Assembly (NCBI GenBank): GCA_965224065.1
Contig: CBDCYF010000005.1
Span: 1,116,001 to 1,180,000, forward strand
Reading direction: 5' to 3'
Length of the DNA: 64,000 nt
Source: JAOTZA01 sp965224065
GTDB taxonomy: Bacteria; Acidobacteriota; Thermoanaerobaculia; Multivoradales; JAHEKO01
The translations under genes were made by a program, and so were the position numbers. The notes under the pieces were generated by a model, which was given only the letters and a program-made list of their open reading frames with translations, was not told the origin of the DNA and ran no database searches. Positions 25,716 through 33,755 of the stretch are shown in pieces. Each line of letters begins with the position of its first letter. Within the stretch, counting starts at the first letter, position 1.

Positions 25716-27518
25716 CTAGTCCAAATGCCCTGTGTCGGAGTTCCCCATCTCGACCCCCGACGGAAAATACTCGCGCCAGCGCCGGGTGACCTTCTCCGCG
25801 ACTTCGGGGGAACAGAACAGCTCGTCCGGGAAACCCGGCTTGCGCCGGGCGTCGATCAGGATGGGCATGCCGTAGGCGATGTGGTTCCTCACCACCGAGG
25901 TCGACGCGGCGTGGAGATCCGCGGCCGGCTCGAAACGCGTGAAGGTGGTCCACAGAAAGTTCATCGGGCTGGCGGCGGCGCGCTCCGGCTCGTCGGTCAG
26001 CACCACCAGGGTCCACTCCGCGAAAGCCGGATGATCGACCATCAACGACGGCGCGCCGGGATCGGCATCGGTATCCGGCCCCCCCACTACCAGACAACCC
26101 GGGCAGAACACCTCGACCCGGGTCACTCCCGGGGGCAGCCGCTCGGCGCAGAACTCCCGTGGCAGAGAGCGCACCGGCTCGCCCACCCCGAGCCAGACGC
26201 CCTTGGAGCCCTCGTTGACCTTCGGACCCGTGTAGTCGAGGGTGTCCATCGCCAGGTTGGAGAACACAAACAAGTCGGTCTCGGTACGGGTGCGCTCCAG
26301 GACGTGGACCAGCGTCTCTTTGAAGTCGCGCAGATCCACCGTCTGATCGGTCACCAGCAGAAACTTGGTCAGCGAGAGCTGCCCTTCGCCGAGGATCCGA
26401 AAGGCGCTCGCCATGGCCTCACGCTTGTAGCGCTGCCGGACCACCGCCGCGGCCAGCGAGTGATAGCCGGTCTCGCCATACGACCACAGGTCGCGCACGC
26501 CGGGCATCACCAGGGGGAACAGCGGTGACAGGAGATCCTGGAGCAGGTCGCCGATGTAGAAGTCCTCCTGACGGGGCTTGCCCACGACCGTGGCGGGATA
26601 AACCGCGTCTTTGCGGTGCGCCAGCGTGTCGATCTCGAACACCGGGTAGTCGTGCCGCAGCGAGTAGTAGCCGTAGTGGTCGCCAAACGGTCCTTCGGGC
26701 TCTCGCCGATGTGGAGCAACGCTGCCGATGAGGGCGAACTCGGCCTCGGAGATCAGTCCGTGGGGCCCCGGGCCCCGGCAGAGATCCAGTTTGCGGCCGG
26801 CAAGAAGCGACGCCAGCATCAGCTCGGGAACGTTCTCGGGCAGGGGCGCGATTGCGGCCAGCATCAGCGCCGGCGGCCCACCCAGAAAAACCGTTACCGG
26901 GAGCGCTTCGCCGCGGCGCTCCGCGACGTCGTAGTGGAACCCACCCCCCTTGCCGATCTGCCAGTGCATCCCCGTGGTGCGGGGTCCGTAGACCTGCAAC
27001 CGGTACATCCCGAGGTTGTGTCCCTTCCCGCCAGGGTGCTCGGTGTAGACCAGCGGCAAGGTGACAAAGGGTCCCCCGTCCTCGGGCCAGGTGGTGAGCA
27101 CCGGGAGACGATCGAGCCGCGCGTCGCGGGTCAGGTTTCGGGTCACCGGCCCCTTCTTGCGCCGGCGGGTTCCGATCCTCAGCAGCTCGAACCCGGCATC
27201 ACGGGCGGCCCACAGCTTCCCCGGGGTCGGCGGCATCAGCGTCTCGGCCAGCGAGACCATGCGGCGGATGAGCTCGAACGGCCGCTCGCCAAACGCCATC
27301 TCCGCCCGGCGTGCGGTGCCAAAGAGGTTGGTGACCAGCGGAAAGTCCGCGTTGCGCGGGTTGACAAAGAGCAGTGCCGGTCCCCCGGCGGCAATCACCC
27401 GCCGATGAATCTCGGCGGCTTCGAGATACGGATCGACCTCCGCCTCGACCGTGACCAGCTCTCCCTCGCGACGGAGGGCATCGCAGAACTCGCCGAGATT
27501 CCGGAACGTCTGCGGCAT
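25716..27518 (-). CDS. UbiD-family decarboxylase (menaquinone-type)
   Basis: UbiD enzymes use prenylated FMN to decarboxylate aromatic or unsaturated acids. The 600-residue product begins FRNLGEFCDALRREGELV and carries family segments ALLFVNPRNADFPLVTNLFG, YTEHPGGKGHNLGMYRLQVY, GMHWQIGKGGGFHYDVA, GPFGDHYGYYSLRHDYPVFE and VVGKPRQEDFYIGDLLQDLL. Its size matches the longer UbiD branch found in menaquinone (futalosine) pathways and in Chlamydia and Helicobacter rather than E. coli UbiD (about 490). The prFMN synthase UbiX is not nearby. It is monocistronic with a leaderless-type promoter. Exact substrate is inferred from family only. Confidence 0.88.
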   Translation of the reverse strand: MPQTFRNLGEFCDALRREGELVTVEAEVDPYLEAAEIHRRVIAAGGPALLFVNPRNADFPLVTNLFGTARRAEMAFGERPFELIRRMVSLAETLMPPTPGKLWAARDAGFELLRIGTRRRKKGPVTRNLTRDARLDRLPVLTTWPEDGGPFVTLPLVYTEHPGGKGHNLGMYRLQVYGPRTTGMHWQIGKGGGFHYDVAERRGEALPVTVFLGGPPALMLAAIAPLPENVPELMLASLLAGRKLDLCRGPGPHGLISEAEFALIGSVAPHRREPEGPFGDHYGYYSLRHDYPVFEIDTLAHRKDAVYPATVVGKPRQEDFYIGDLLQDLLSPLFPLVMPGVRDLWSYGETGYHSLAAAVVRQRYKREAMASAFRILGEGQLSLTKFLLVTDQTVDLRDFKETLVHVLERTRTETDLFVFSNLAMDTLDYTGPKVNEGSKGVWLGVGEPVRSLPREFCAERLPPGVTRVEVFCPGCLVVGGPDTDADPGAPSLMVDHPAFAEWTLVVLTDEPERAAASPMNFLWTTFTRFEPAADLHAASTSVVRNHIAYGMPILIDARRKPGFPDELFCSPEVAEKVTRRWREYFPSGVEMGNSDTGHLD

Positions 27519-27524
27519 CGCGGA

Positions 27525-27530
27525 AGCCTA
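27525..27530 (-). promoter_or_regulatory. -10 hexamer for the UbiD gene, leaderless layout
   Basis: On the minus strand TAGGCT is followed by 6 nt and the ATG at 27518, with no ribosome site. Confidence 0.45.
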
Positions 27531-27532
27531 CC

Positions 27533-27598
27533 TGAAGCGGCCGGCGCCTCTGCCGGCCGTTCTGCCGCCGCCTCTGCCGGCCGTTCGGGCCGGTGCCT
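27533..27598. repeat. Tandem copies of dispersed repeat A
   Basis: GAAGCGGCCGGCGCCTCTGC followed by CGGCCGTT occurs, and then two shorter copies of the CTCTGCCGGCCGTT part in direct order. It abuts the UbiD promoter and the palindromic element next to it. Confidence 0.75.
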
Positions 27599-27603
27599 CT
27601 GCC

Positions 27604-27777
27604 GATCTGCGCGACCCGCGCGAATGACCGGCGGAAACGGCGCTCGCCTCTCGAACTTGGCTGAGCTCGCTCGCGCCTCGGTGCTCGCCCGCGCGGACCA
27701 TTCCGGATTCGGTCGCCTCTCGTATGCGCGCGGGCTCACAACGTTCCGCCGGCTCATTCGCCGGGCCGCGCTAGATG
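27604..27777. repeat. 174-bp palindromic intergenic element
   Basis: The arms CGAATGACCGGCGGAAACG (27621-27639) and CGTTCCGCCGGCTCATTCG (27742-27760) pair with one gap and one mismatch; outside them ATCT-GCGCG-CCCG on the left pairs with its complement on the right. The core holds CGCGCCTCGGT and a CGC-rich stretch also found in the element upstream of polA. Together with repeats A and B it fills most of the 450 bp between the UbiD gene and the kinase-aminotransferase gene; no gene is present there. Confidence 0.75.
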
Positions 27778-27898
27778 CCAACACCACGAAAGGGAGCCGC
27801 GCGACGCCCGGTTCAAGAATAGACACTATCGTTGACCTCGTTTGGGACTGACGACGTTTCGGTGGCGTGGACCGTCGGCAACCATCGCGCTCCCCCGT

Positions 27899-27925
27899 GT
27901 AGGGGCGGGGCTTGCCCCCGCCCGC
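27899..27925. repeat. Copy of dispersed repeat B
   Basis: GTAGGGGCGGGGCTTGCCCC followed by CGCCCGC, a short palindromic repeat with the same sequence as the copies near 35.7-35.9 kb. It lies in the leader region of the following gene. Confidence 0.85.
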
Positions 27926-27968
27926 ATCCCAGAAACCTGGCCTCGAAACGGTAGAGTCCGTCCGCAAC

Positions 27969-30323
27969 ATGAACGAGAGACAAGCCGAGGAAATCGCGCG
28001 CACCGAGTACGGTCTCGAGGTCCGCGCCGAGCGGCTGCCGTCCTACGCCGGCGAGAACTTCCTGCTCGAGGCCGAAGACGGGACCCGGTACCTCTTCAAG
28101 TCGGCCTCCGATACCGATCCCGACGATCATCTCGATCTCCAGAATCGGGTCCTGACGCGGCTCGCTGCGCACCCGATCTCGGTCGCGACTCCAAAATTGT
28201 TCTACGCCCTCGACGGCCGCGAGATCGTGCCGGCAGACGTGGGTGCGGAGCGTCCGGCGCGAATTCGCGTCGTCAGCTACCTACCGGGCCGAGCCTGGGC
28301 CCACACCGACCGACCGTCCCCGGACCTCCTGCGGGACCTGGGCCGAGCGGTCGCCGAGCTCGACGTCGTGCTACGCGAGGTCACCCACCCGGCCGCCGAG
28401 ACCGATTTCGACTGGAGGCCTCAGAACGCGACCCGGCTCGGCCGCTGGATCCCCCTCGTGGACTCCGCCGAGCGCCAGGCGATCGCGGACAGATTTCTCC
28501 ATCTGTTGACGGCAACGTTCCGCAGATACCGGGCCGGGCTGCGGCGCTCGGTCATCCATGGCGATCTCAACCGGTCCAACTTCCTCTTCGCTCCCGACTC
28601 CGACGAAACGCAGGAAGACGGCGGCGAAGCAAAAGTCTCCGGGATCATCGACTTCGGAGACGTCACCGCGTCGTATACCGTCTTCGATCCGGCGATCGCC
28701 GCCGCCTACGCCTGCCTGGCTTGCGACGACCTTCACGACACGGTCGCCGCCATCGCCGAAGTCGCGGCCGGGTACCACGAAATCTCACCGCTCGAAGACG
28801 ACGAGCTGGCGGCGTTCTTCCCTTTTGTCTGCGGCCGGCTGGTCCAAAGTGCCGTCCACGCGGCCCGCCGGCGCGCCGAAGGCCAGGACGATCCCTACAT
28901 TTTCAGAAGCGAGGCCGGAGCGTGGAAGGGGCTCGAGATTCTTTCCGCCGTCACCCCAGCGAAAGCCCTGGCGATGATTCGGGACGCTTGTGGGCTCTCG
29001 GAGTCCACTTCCTCCGTTGGTGGGAGATCGATCGACCGGCTCCTCGAAGCTCGCAAGCAGCTTCTCGGCGCCAACCTGAGTCTCGCCTATGACCAACCGC
29101 TCGAGATGGTGCGAGGCGTCGGCCAGTACCTCTACGACAGCCAGGACCGGCCGTATCTCGACCTGGTCAACAACGTCGCCCACGTCGGCCACTGCCACCC
29201 GCGAGTCGTCGCTGCCGGCGCCGAGCAGATGGCCCAACTCAACACCAACACGAGATACCTGCACGAGACCGTGCTCGAATACTCCCGCCGCCTGTGCGCC
29301 ACCCTGCCCGACCCGCTCGAAGTGTGCTTCTTCGTGTGCTCCGGCAGCGAGGCCAACGAGCTGGCGATCCGGCTCGCCCGCACCCACACCGGCCGCCAGG
29401 GGCTCGTGGTGCTCGACAGCGCCTACCATGGCCACACCGGCGCTCTCATCGGCGCCAGCCCCTACAAGTTCTCAGGCCCCGGGGGCGCCGGGCGGCCGGC
29501 CGATCACATCCACGTGGCGCCCATGCCCGACGGCTATCGCGGACCACACCGCGGCGCGGGACCGGAGACCGGCGCCGCCTACGCCGCCGACCTGGAGAAA
29601 GCGATCGCGGACATGGACGAACCGCTCGCCGGTTTTCTGTGCGAGCCCATCCTTGGCTGTGGCGGACAGATCGTGCCGCCCGAGGGGTTTCTAAACGGCG
29701 CCTACGATGCCGTTCGCCGGGCCGGCGGCGTCTGCATCGCCGACGAAGTCCAGGCCGGCTTTGGACGCGTCGGCACCCACTTCTGGTCCTTCGAGGCGGT
29801 TGGGGGACCGGACCTCGTGCCCGACATCGTCGTCCTGGGCAAATCCATCGGCAACGGTCACCCCATGGGGGCCGTCGTCACCACCCGCGAGATCGCCGCC
29901 TCCTTCGACAACGGCATGGAGTTCTTCTCCACCTGCGGTGGCAATCCCGTGTCGGCCGCCATCGGCCTCGCCGTGCTCGACGTCATCCAAGACGAAGGGC
30001 TGCAAGAGCGAGCGCTGCAACTCGGACAACTCCTCCGTGACGGCCTCGAAGAGCTCAAATCGCGCCACGACCTGATCGGGGACGTTCGTGGTCGGGGCCT
30101 CTTCGCCGGCATCGAGCTCGTGCGCGACCGGCAAACCCTCGAGCCCGCGGCCGAAGAGGCCAAGGCCATCGTCGAAGAACTAAAAGAAAGCGGGATCCTG
30201 CTCTCCACCGACGGTCCGTTTCACAACGTGCTCAAGATCAAGCCGCCGATGGTAGTGGATGAAGAGGACGTTGGGTTTTTGGTGCGGGGGCTCGAGCGCT
30301 TGCTGGTTGCTCACCTGCAATAA
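27969..30323 (+). CDS. Fused APH-type kinase and class III aminotransferase
   Basis: The start is the ATG at 27969; the TTG upstream lies inside repeat B. The 784-residue protein has an aminoglycoside-phosphotransferase-type kinase domain (about 1-330) with the catalytic loop VIHGDLNRSNFLF and the metal motif GIIDFGDVTA. A class III PLP aminotransferase follows (about 345-784): NNVAHVGHCHPRVV, CSGSEANELAIRLART, DEVQAGFGRVGTHFWSFE and the PLP lysine in LGKSIGNGHPMGAV near residue 625. Related bacterial proteins combine the same two modules with an M23 peptidase between them; here the peptidase is absent. The aminotransferase part resembles phospho-lyases acting on phosphoethanolamine or phospho-hydroxylysine, which would fit a kinase that makes the phosphorylated substrate. 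Confidence 0.88.
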   Translation: MNERQAEEIARTEYGLEVRAERLPSYAGENFLLEAEDGTRYLFKSASDTDPDDHLDLQNRVLTRLAAHPISVATPKLFYALDGREIVPADVGAERPARIRVVSYLPGRAWAHTDRPSPDLLRDLGRAVAELDVVLREVTHPAAETDFDWRPQNATRLGRWIPLVDSAERQAIADRFLHLLTATFRRYRAGLRRSVIHGDLNRSNFLFAPDSDETQEDGGEAKVSGIIDFGDVTASYTVFDPAIAAAYACLACDDLHDTVAAIAEVAAGYHEISPLEDDELAAFFPFVCGRLVQSAVHAARRRAEGQDDPYIFRSEAGAWKGLEILSAVTPAKALAMIRDACGLSESTSSVGGRSIDRLLEARKQLLGANLSLAYDQPLEMVRGVGQYLYDSQDRPYLDLVNNVAHVGHCHPRVVAAGAEQMAQLNTNTRYLHETVLEYSRRLCATLPDPLEVCFFVCSGSEANELAIRLARTHTGRQGLVVLDSAYHGHTGALIGASPYKFSGPGGAGRPADHIHVAPMPDGYRGPHRGAGPETGAAYAADLEKAIADMDEPLAGFLCEPILGCGGQIVPPEGFLNGAYDAVRRAGGVCIADEVQAGFGRVGTHFWSFEAVGGPDLVPDIVVLGKSIGNGHPMGAVVTTREIAASFDNGMEFFSTCGGNPVSAAIGLAVLDVIQDEGLQERALQLGQLLRDGLEELKSRHDLIGDVRGRGLFAGIELVRDRQTLEPAAEEAKAIVEELKESGILLSTDGPFHNVLKIKPPMVVDEEDVGFLVRGLERLLVAHLQ

Positions 30324-30374
30324 GTGCCAACGTAGCGTCAAGTTCCGCCACGCAAGTGTACTTGGGCTCACCTG

Positions 30375-31616
30375 TCAAAAAAACCAGAACAGCAGGAAGA
30401 CAATCAAACCCAAAAGGCAGCCAGACCTCCAACCGCTTGGTCCAGTGTACCCCGGGCCACCGAGACGACGCTCTAGCTTCTCTATTTCCTTGGGTAGCTC
30501 CGAGGGATACAAACTAGATAGTTTAACTACCACTTCCTGCCCGGCTTTCCGTTTTTCCCTCGGCAGTCGCTCGTCGTGGTGGATTTTGCGATTCAGCGTG
30601 TCGGCAAACTCTTCAAGTGCTTCAACTATCCCAGTGCAACTTTGTGAGAAAAGTAGTACAAGACGTTCGCTGTTCTCACTTACAGATACTGATCTGGCAT
30701 CAATCCCCCACTGGAGCGCCCTTTCGTACACTTCGCCCAGCTTCCGAGCGGCAGTGTTGATCTTACGTGGATCACCTGACTCGCCGGGCGGGCCCAGTGC
30801 TTCCTGAACGGTCTCGCTAATAAGTACATCCAACGCGGCGACAAGACGTTCGAGTGCCACCGCCTTTGGACGCTGCCAAGCAATGATCTCCTCGTCACCT
30901 ACGTGACGCAACTCTCGCCCCGGCATCCCTATCTGCAGTTCGACTTTGAGATGGCTGCAAGCATCAATTTTCTCTCGAATCCGACAGAGTAAAAGTTTGT
31001 ATTCCCAGGCGTATGGACGGTTGACGACAATCGACAGAGCTTCGTCGCTAAGCTCCAGCAAAGAAGAGTGCAAACCGAGCTTTCGTGCTTCCTCCAAGAG
31101 ACGCCGATCTCTAGCCGGCTGGAACGGGAGACGAAATTGAGATCCCATCGCTACGATCTCGTCTGGTGAGGCGACAGCGGTCGAGCTCCCCCGCCGAACG
31201 TATACCTCCCCGTTTTTGAGCCTTCCGAAATCTCGCCGAAGATAGACTGGCCTTTCTTGTACGGGGACCCGGATGACTCCAATCTGTCTACCGTCGTATT
31301 CGAAGGGGAGGTAGGAGAAATCGACGGGACGTTGGGTCTTGCTGTTTACGAACTGTTGTAGTTGCGCGTCGTCTAGATGGTGATCGACACCGGTTGCTAT
31401 GCTCCGCCCTCCTTTAACCTCGCGAACTCCGCGCAAAATGAAAGCGTCATCCGAGCGCCAAGCATTGGCAAAAGCCAATATGTCTTTCAGGAGCTCCTCT
31501 TTGTCGTGAGTCGAAGCACCAGCCAACTCGTACTGGCCTTCTTTAAAGTCCAAACGGGCACTTTCCTCCTCATAGAGAAGGGAAACAAACAACTCCCGAC
31601 TGAAGCCAAGTCGCAT
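30375..31616 (-). CDS. AlbA_2/Schlafen-type ATP-binding protein with C-terminal anchor
   Basis: The 413-residue protein begins with an AlbA_2 (Schlafen-like, divergent AAA-4) domain (about 12-150): ESARLDFKEGQYEL, KEELLKDILAFANAWR, FILRGVREV and GEVYVRRGSSTAVASPDEI. A helical region of about 230 residues follows without recognised motifs. The protein ends in one hydrophobic helix, GCLLGLIVFLLFWFF, directly before the stop, which would make it tail-anchored. AlbA_2 proteins are often found in accessory and defence loci; function of this one is unknown. The gene is markedly AT-richer than its neighbours (26 G/C of 60 in bases 30481-30540), suggesting horizontal acquisition. No transposase, integrase or partner gene flanks it. 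Confidence 0.85.
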   Translation of the reverse strand: MRLGFSRELFVSLLYEEESARLDFKEGQYELAGASTHDKEELLKDILAFANAWRSDDAFILRGVREVKGGRSIATGVDHHLDDAQLQQFVNSKTQRPVDFSYLPFEYDGRQIGVIRVPVQERPVYLRRDFGRLKNGEVYVRRGSSTAVASPDEIVAMGSQFRLPFQPARDRRLLEEARKLGLHSSLLELSDEALSIVVNRPYAWEYKLLLCRIREKIDACSHLKVELQIGMPGRELRHVGDEEIIAWQRPKAVALERLVAALDVLISETVQEALGPPGESGDPRKINTAARKLGEVYERALQWGIDARSVSVSENSERLVLLFSQSCTGIVEALEEFADTLNRKIHHDERLPREKRKAGQEVVVKLSSLYPSELPKEIEKLERRLGGPGYTGPSGWRSGCLLGLIVFLLFWFF

Positions 31617-31714
31617 GGGAACTCAACAGAGAGGTCTATTCGTAAACTTTGCGGACGACGTCTGTCCGCAGACTAGCAAACACAAATCCAAGGCAGCGCA
31701 GGGGAGGCGATGCC

Positions 31715-32698
31715 TCAATACGCCGTCGTCACTGTCAGGTGATGCCTCGCGTGTGTACGATGAAACCGGGTCCACAACCGTGCGTCGACGACCGGTTCGA
31801 TGATCTGGAGCTCGGGCGGGCGGAGATTGTTGATCTCGCCGGTCAGACGATGAACGGCCCAGATGGTCGCCGCGCGGATTTCGATTTCTTCTTCGCTGTC
31901 GCGAGGTAGCAGCCGGCCTTCTTCGATCGTCCGCTCGAGGTCCGGCTGATAGCGCAGGATGCCGTGCCGGTGGAGGGCCATGGGGACGATGTAGTCGGCA
32001 AAGGCGGTCAGCCGATCGAGGTCTGGGATCTCGGCGATATCCGAGTCGCGCAGGAGACACGCGACCATCCACCAGAAAAGCTGGGCGCGCTTGTGGAAGA
32101 AGACGGTTTGGCCGCGGTAGGTGCCCGAATCCCGGAAGGACGGGAAGGCTTCGAGCAGCCGCTCCAGGAGTCCGTTGGGCACCGCGTTCTCTCCGTAGAG
32201 CCGCTTGGGCCCGCCGTCCAGAAACCGATAAAACCGCCCCCCGAAGTCGGCCACCAGGCGCTTCCCCACGGCCCGCAGGATCGCCAGCCGCTCTTCGAGC
32301 ATCGGCATCCTGATCGTGCCGGTGAAGATCTTCTCGAGCTCGGGGAGCTCGAGCTCGGCCAAGTATTCGCCTTCGAGGATCGGCACTCCCCTGTCGAGAG
32401 CGCGCTTGAAGCAAGCCACCATCGCCTCGGTGTCGCTCCATTCCGTGCCCTGGTACTCGGCGCAAAAGATCTCTCCGGTGCCGAAGTCGGTAAAGGCGAA
32501 GTTGAGGGTGTTGTAGAGAAAGATGAAGTCTAGGCGGTCGGTTTCTTCCTCGGGATGAAGAGGCGAGAAGAAGTCGGGCCAGGAAAGATCCTCGGCCGAC
32601 ATCCAGCCCGCGACCTCGCTTAGCTTGTCCCGATCGATCCGAACGTGACGCGCCGCTTCGACCACAGGGCGCACGCTGTCGAGGATCGGATGGGTCAT
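31715..32698 (-). CDS. Queuosine salvage protein (Qng1/DUF2419 family)
   Basis: The start is ATG 32698; the frame upstream is open but overlaps the divergent ribokinase gene. The 327-residue protein follows Qng1 (queuosine 5'-phosphate N-glycosylase, C9orf64) end to end: DRLDFIFLYNTLNFAF, KRALDRGVPILEGEY, ELEKIFTGT, MPMLEERLAILRAVGKRLV, FPSFRDSGTY, VFFHKRAQLF, FADYIVPMALHRHGILRY and EIEIRAATIWAVHRL. Qng1 releases queuine base from queuosine monophosphate so that it can be reused to modify tRNA. No other queuosine gene is near. It is divergent from the ribokinase gene, with which the released ribose phosphate could be connected, but that is speculation. Confidence 0.9.
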   Translation of the reverse strand: MTHPILDSVRPVVEAARHVRIDRDKLSEVAGWMSAEDLSWPDFFSPLHPEEETDRLDFIFLYNTLNFAFTDFGTGEIFCAEYQGTEWSDTEAMVACFKRALDRGVPILEGEYLAELELPELEKIFTGTIRMPMLEERLAILRAVGKRLVADFGGRFYRFLDGGPKRLYGENAVPNGLLERLLEAFPSFRDSGTYRGQTVFFHKRAQLFWWMVACLLRDSDIAEIPDLDRLTAFADYIVPMALHRHGILRYQPDLERTIEEGRLLPRDSEEEIEIRAATIWAVHRLTGEINNLRPPELQIIEPVVDARLWTRFHRTHARHHLTVTTAY

Positions 32699-32770
32699 GG
32701 CGCTTCTTCTACCACGGGCGGCCGGAAAAGGTAGGATTCCGCGGCCTGAGGGAAACGAGAGCTCGAATCG

Positions 32771-33730
32771 ATGGCCCGCAAGAGAAAACCACGAGTCGTC
32801 GTCATCGGCAGCGCGGTGGTGGATCTCACCTGCTTTACCGGGCGCTTCCCCAAGCCCGGCGAGACGATCTTTGGAGACGATTTCGATCTCGGGTTCGGCG
32901 GCAAGGGGGCCAACCAGGCGGTGGCCGCCCGGTTCTGCGGCGCCGAGGCGCACATGGTGGCGCGGGTGGGCGACGACCTTTTCGGGCCGGCCACAGTCCG
33001 GAACTTCGAGCGTCTGGGGATCGGCGCCCGGCACGTCCGCATCGTCAAGGGAGCGGCCAGCGGCGTGGCCCCGATCTTTGTGGACAAGCGAGGCCAGAAC
33101 CGGATCGTCGTGGTCACCGGTGCCAACGACCACCTGACCCCAAAAGACGTCGACCGCGCCGAGGCACTGATCAAAAGGGCCGACGTGGTGATCCTGCAGT
33201 TCGAGATCCCGATCGAGACCGTCTTCCACGTCATCCGGCTGGCTCGAAAACACGGCGTCCGGTGTCTGCTCAACCCGGCCCCGGCGCGCGATTTCGACCT
33301 GCGCCGTGCCCGGGCGGCAAGTTATTTCATCCCCAACGAGAGCGAGGCCGAGGCCTTGACCGGTTTGAAGGTGTCGACCGTCGCCGAGGCCAAAGAATGT
33401 GCCAGCCACCTGCTGGATCTCGGCTTTCGCAGGGTCATCCTGACTCTGGGCGCGCGCGGCGCGGTGGCGGCCATGGCATCGGGCGCCCGGGGCGCCCGGA
33501 AAGCTCGTGAATTCATCCGGGTGCCTGCGTTCAAGGTGAAGACCGTGGACACCACCGGGGCCGGCGACGCCTTTATCGGCAGCTTTGCGACCTTTCTCGC
33601 CGAGGGGCTCGAGGAACGGGAAGCGATCGAGCGCGCCTCGCTCTACGCCGCGCTCTCGACGACGTCGGTGGGCACACAGAAGTCGTTTGTGCGCCGGGCC
33701 GCGTTCCAGCGCGCCTGGCGGGCGCGATAG
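32771..33730 (+). CDS. Ribokinase-type PfkB sugar kinase
   Basis: The 319-residue protein has the two PfkB signatures: GGKGANQAVAARFCGA near residue 42 and DTTGAGDAFIGSFATFL near 260, with the catalytic Asp in the latter. Ribokinase-like features are IGSAVVDLTCFTGRFPKPGE, the NPAPARDF segment and NESEAEALTG. It would phosphorylate ribose or a related sugar or nucleoside using ATP. No ribose transporter lies nearby, so substrate is inferred only from family. The C-terminus is unusually basic (RRAAFQRAWRAR). Confidence 0.9.
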   Translation: MARKRKPRVVVIGSAVVDLTCFTGRFPKPGETIFGDDFDLGFGGKGANQAVAARFCGAEAHMVARVGDDLFGPATVRNFERLGIGARHVRIVKGAASGVAPIFVDKRGQNRIVVVTGANDHLTPKDVDRAEALIKRADVVILQFEIPIETVFHVIRLARKHGVRCLLNPAPARDFDLRRARAASYFIPNESEAEALTGLKVSTVAEAKECASHLLDLGFRRVILTLGARGAVAAMASGARGARKAREFIRVPAFKVKTVDTTGAGDAFIGSFATFLAEGLEEREAIERASLYAALSTTSVGTQKSFVRRAAFQRAWRAR

Positions 33731-33742
33731 TTCGCGACGCGC

Positions 33743-33748
33743 TAGAAT
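33743..33748 (+). promoter_or_regulatory. -10 hexamer for the radical SAM gene, leaderless layout
   Basis: TAGAAT is followed by 7 nt and the ATG at 33756, 25 nt beyond the ribokinase stop, so the gene has its own promoter. Confidence 0.45.
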
Positions 33749-33755
33749 CCCCTCA

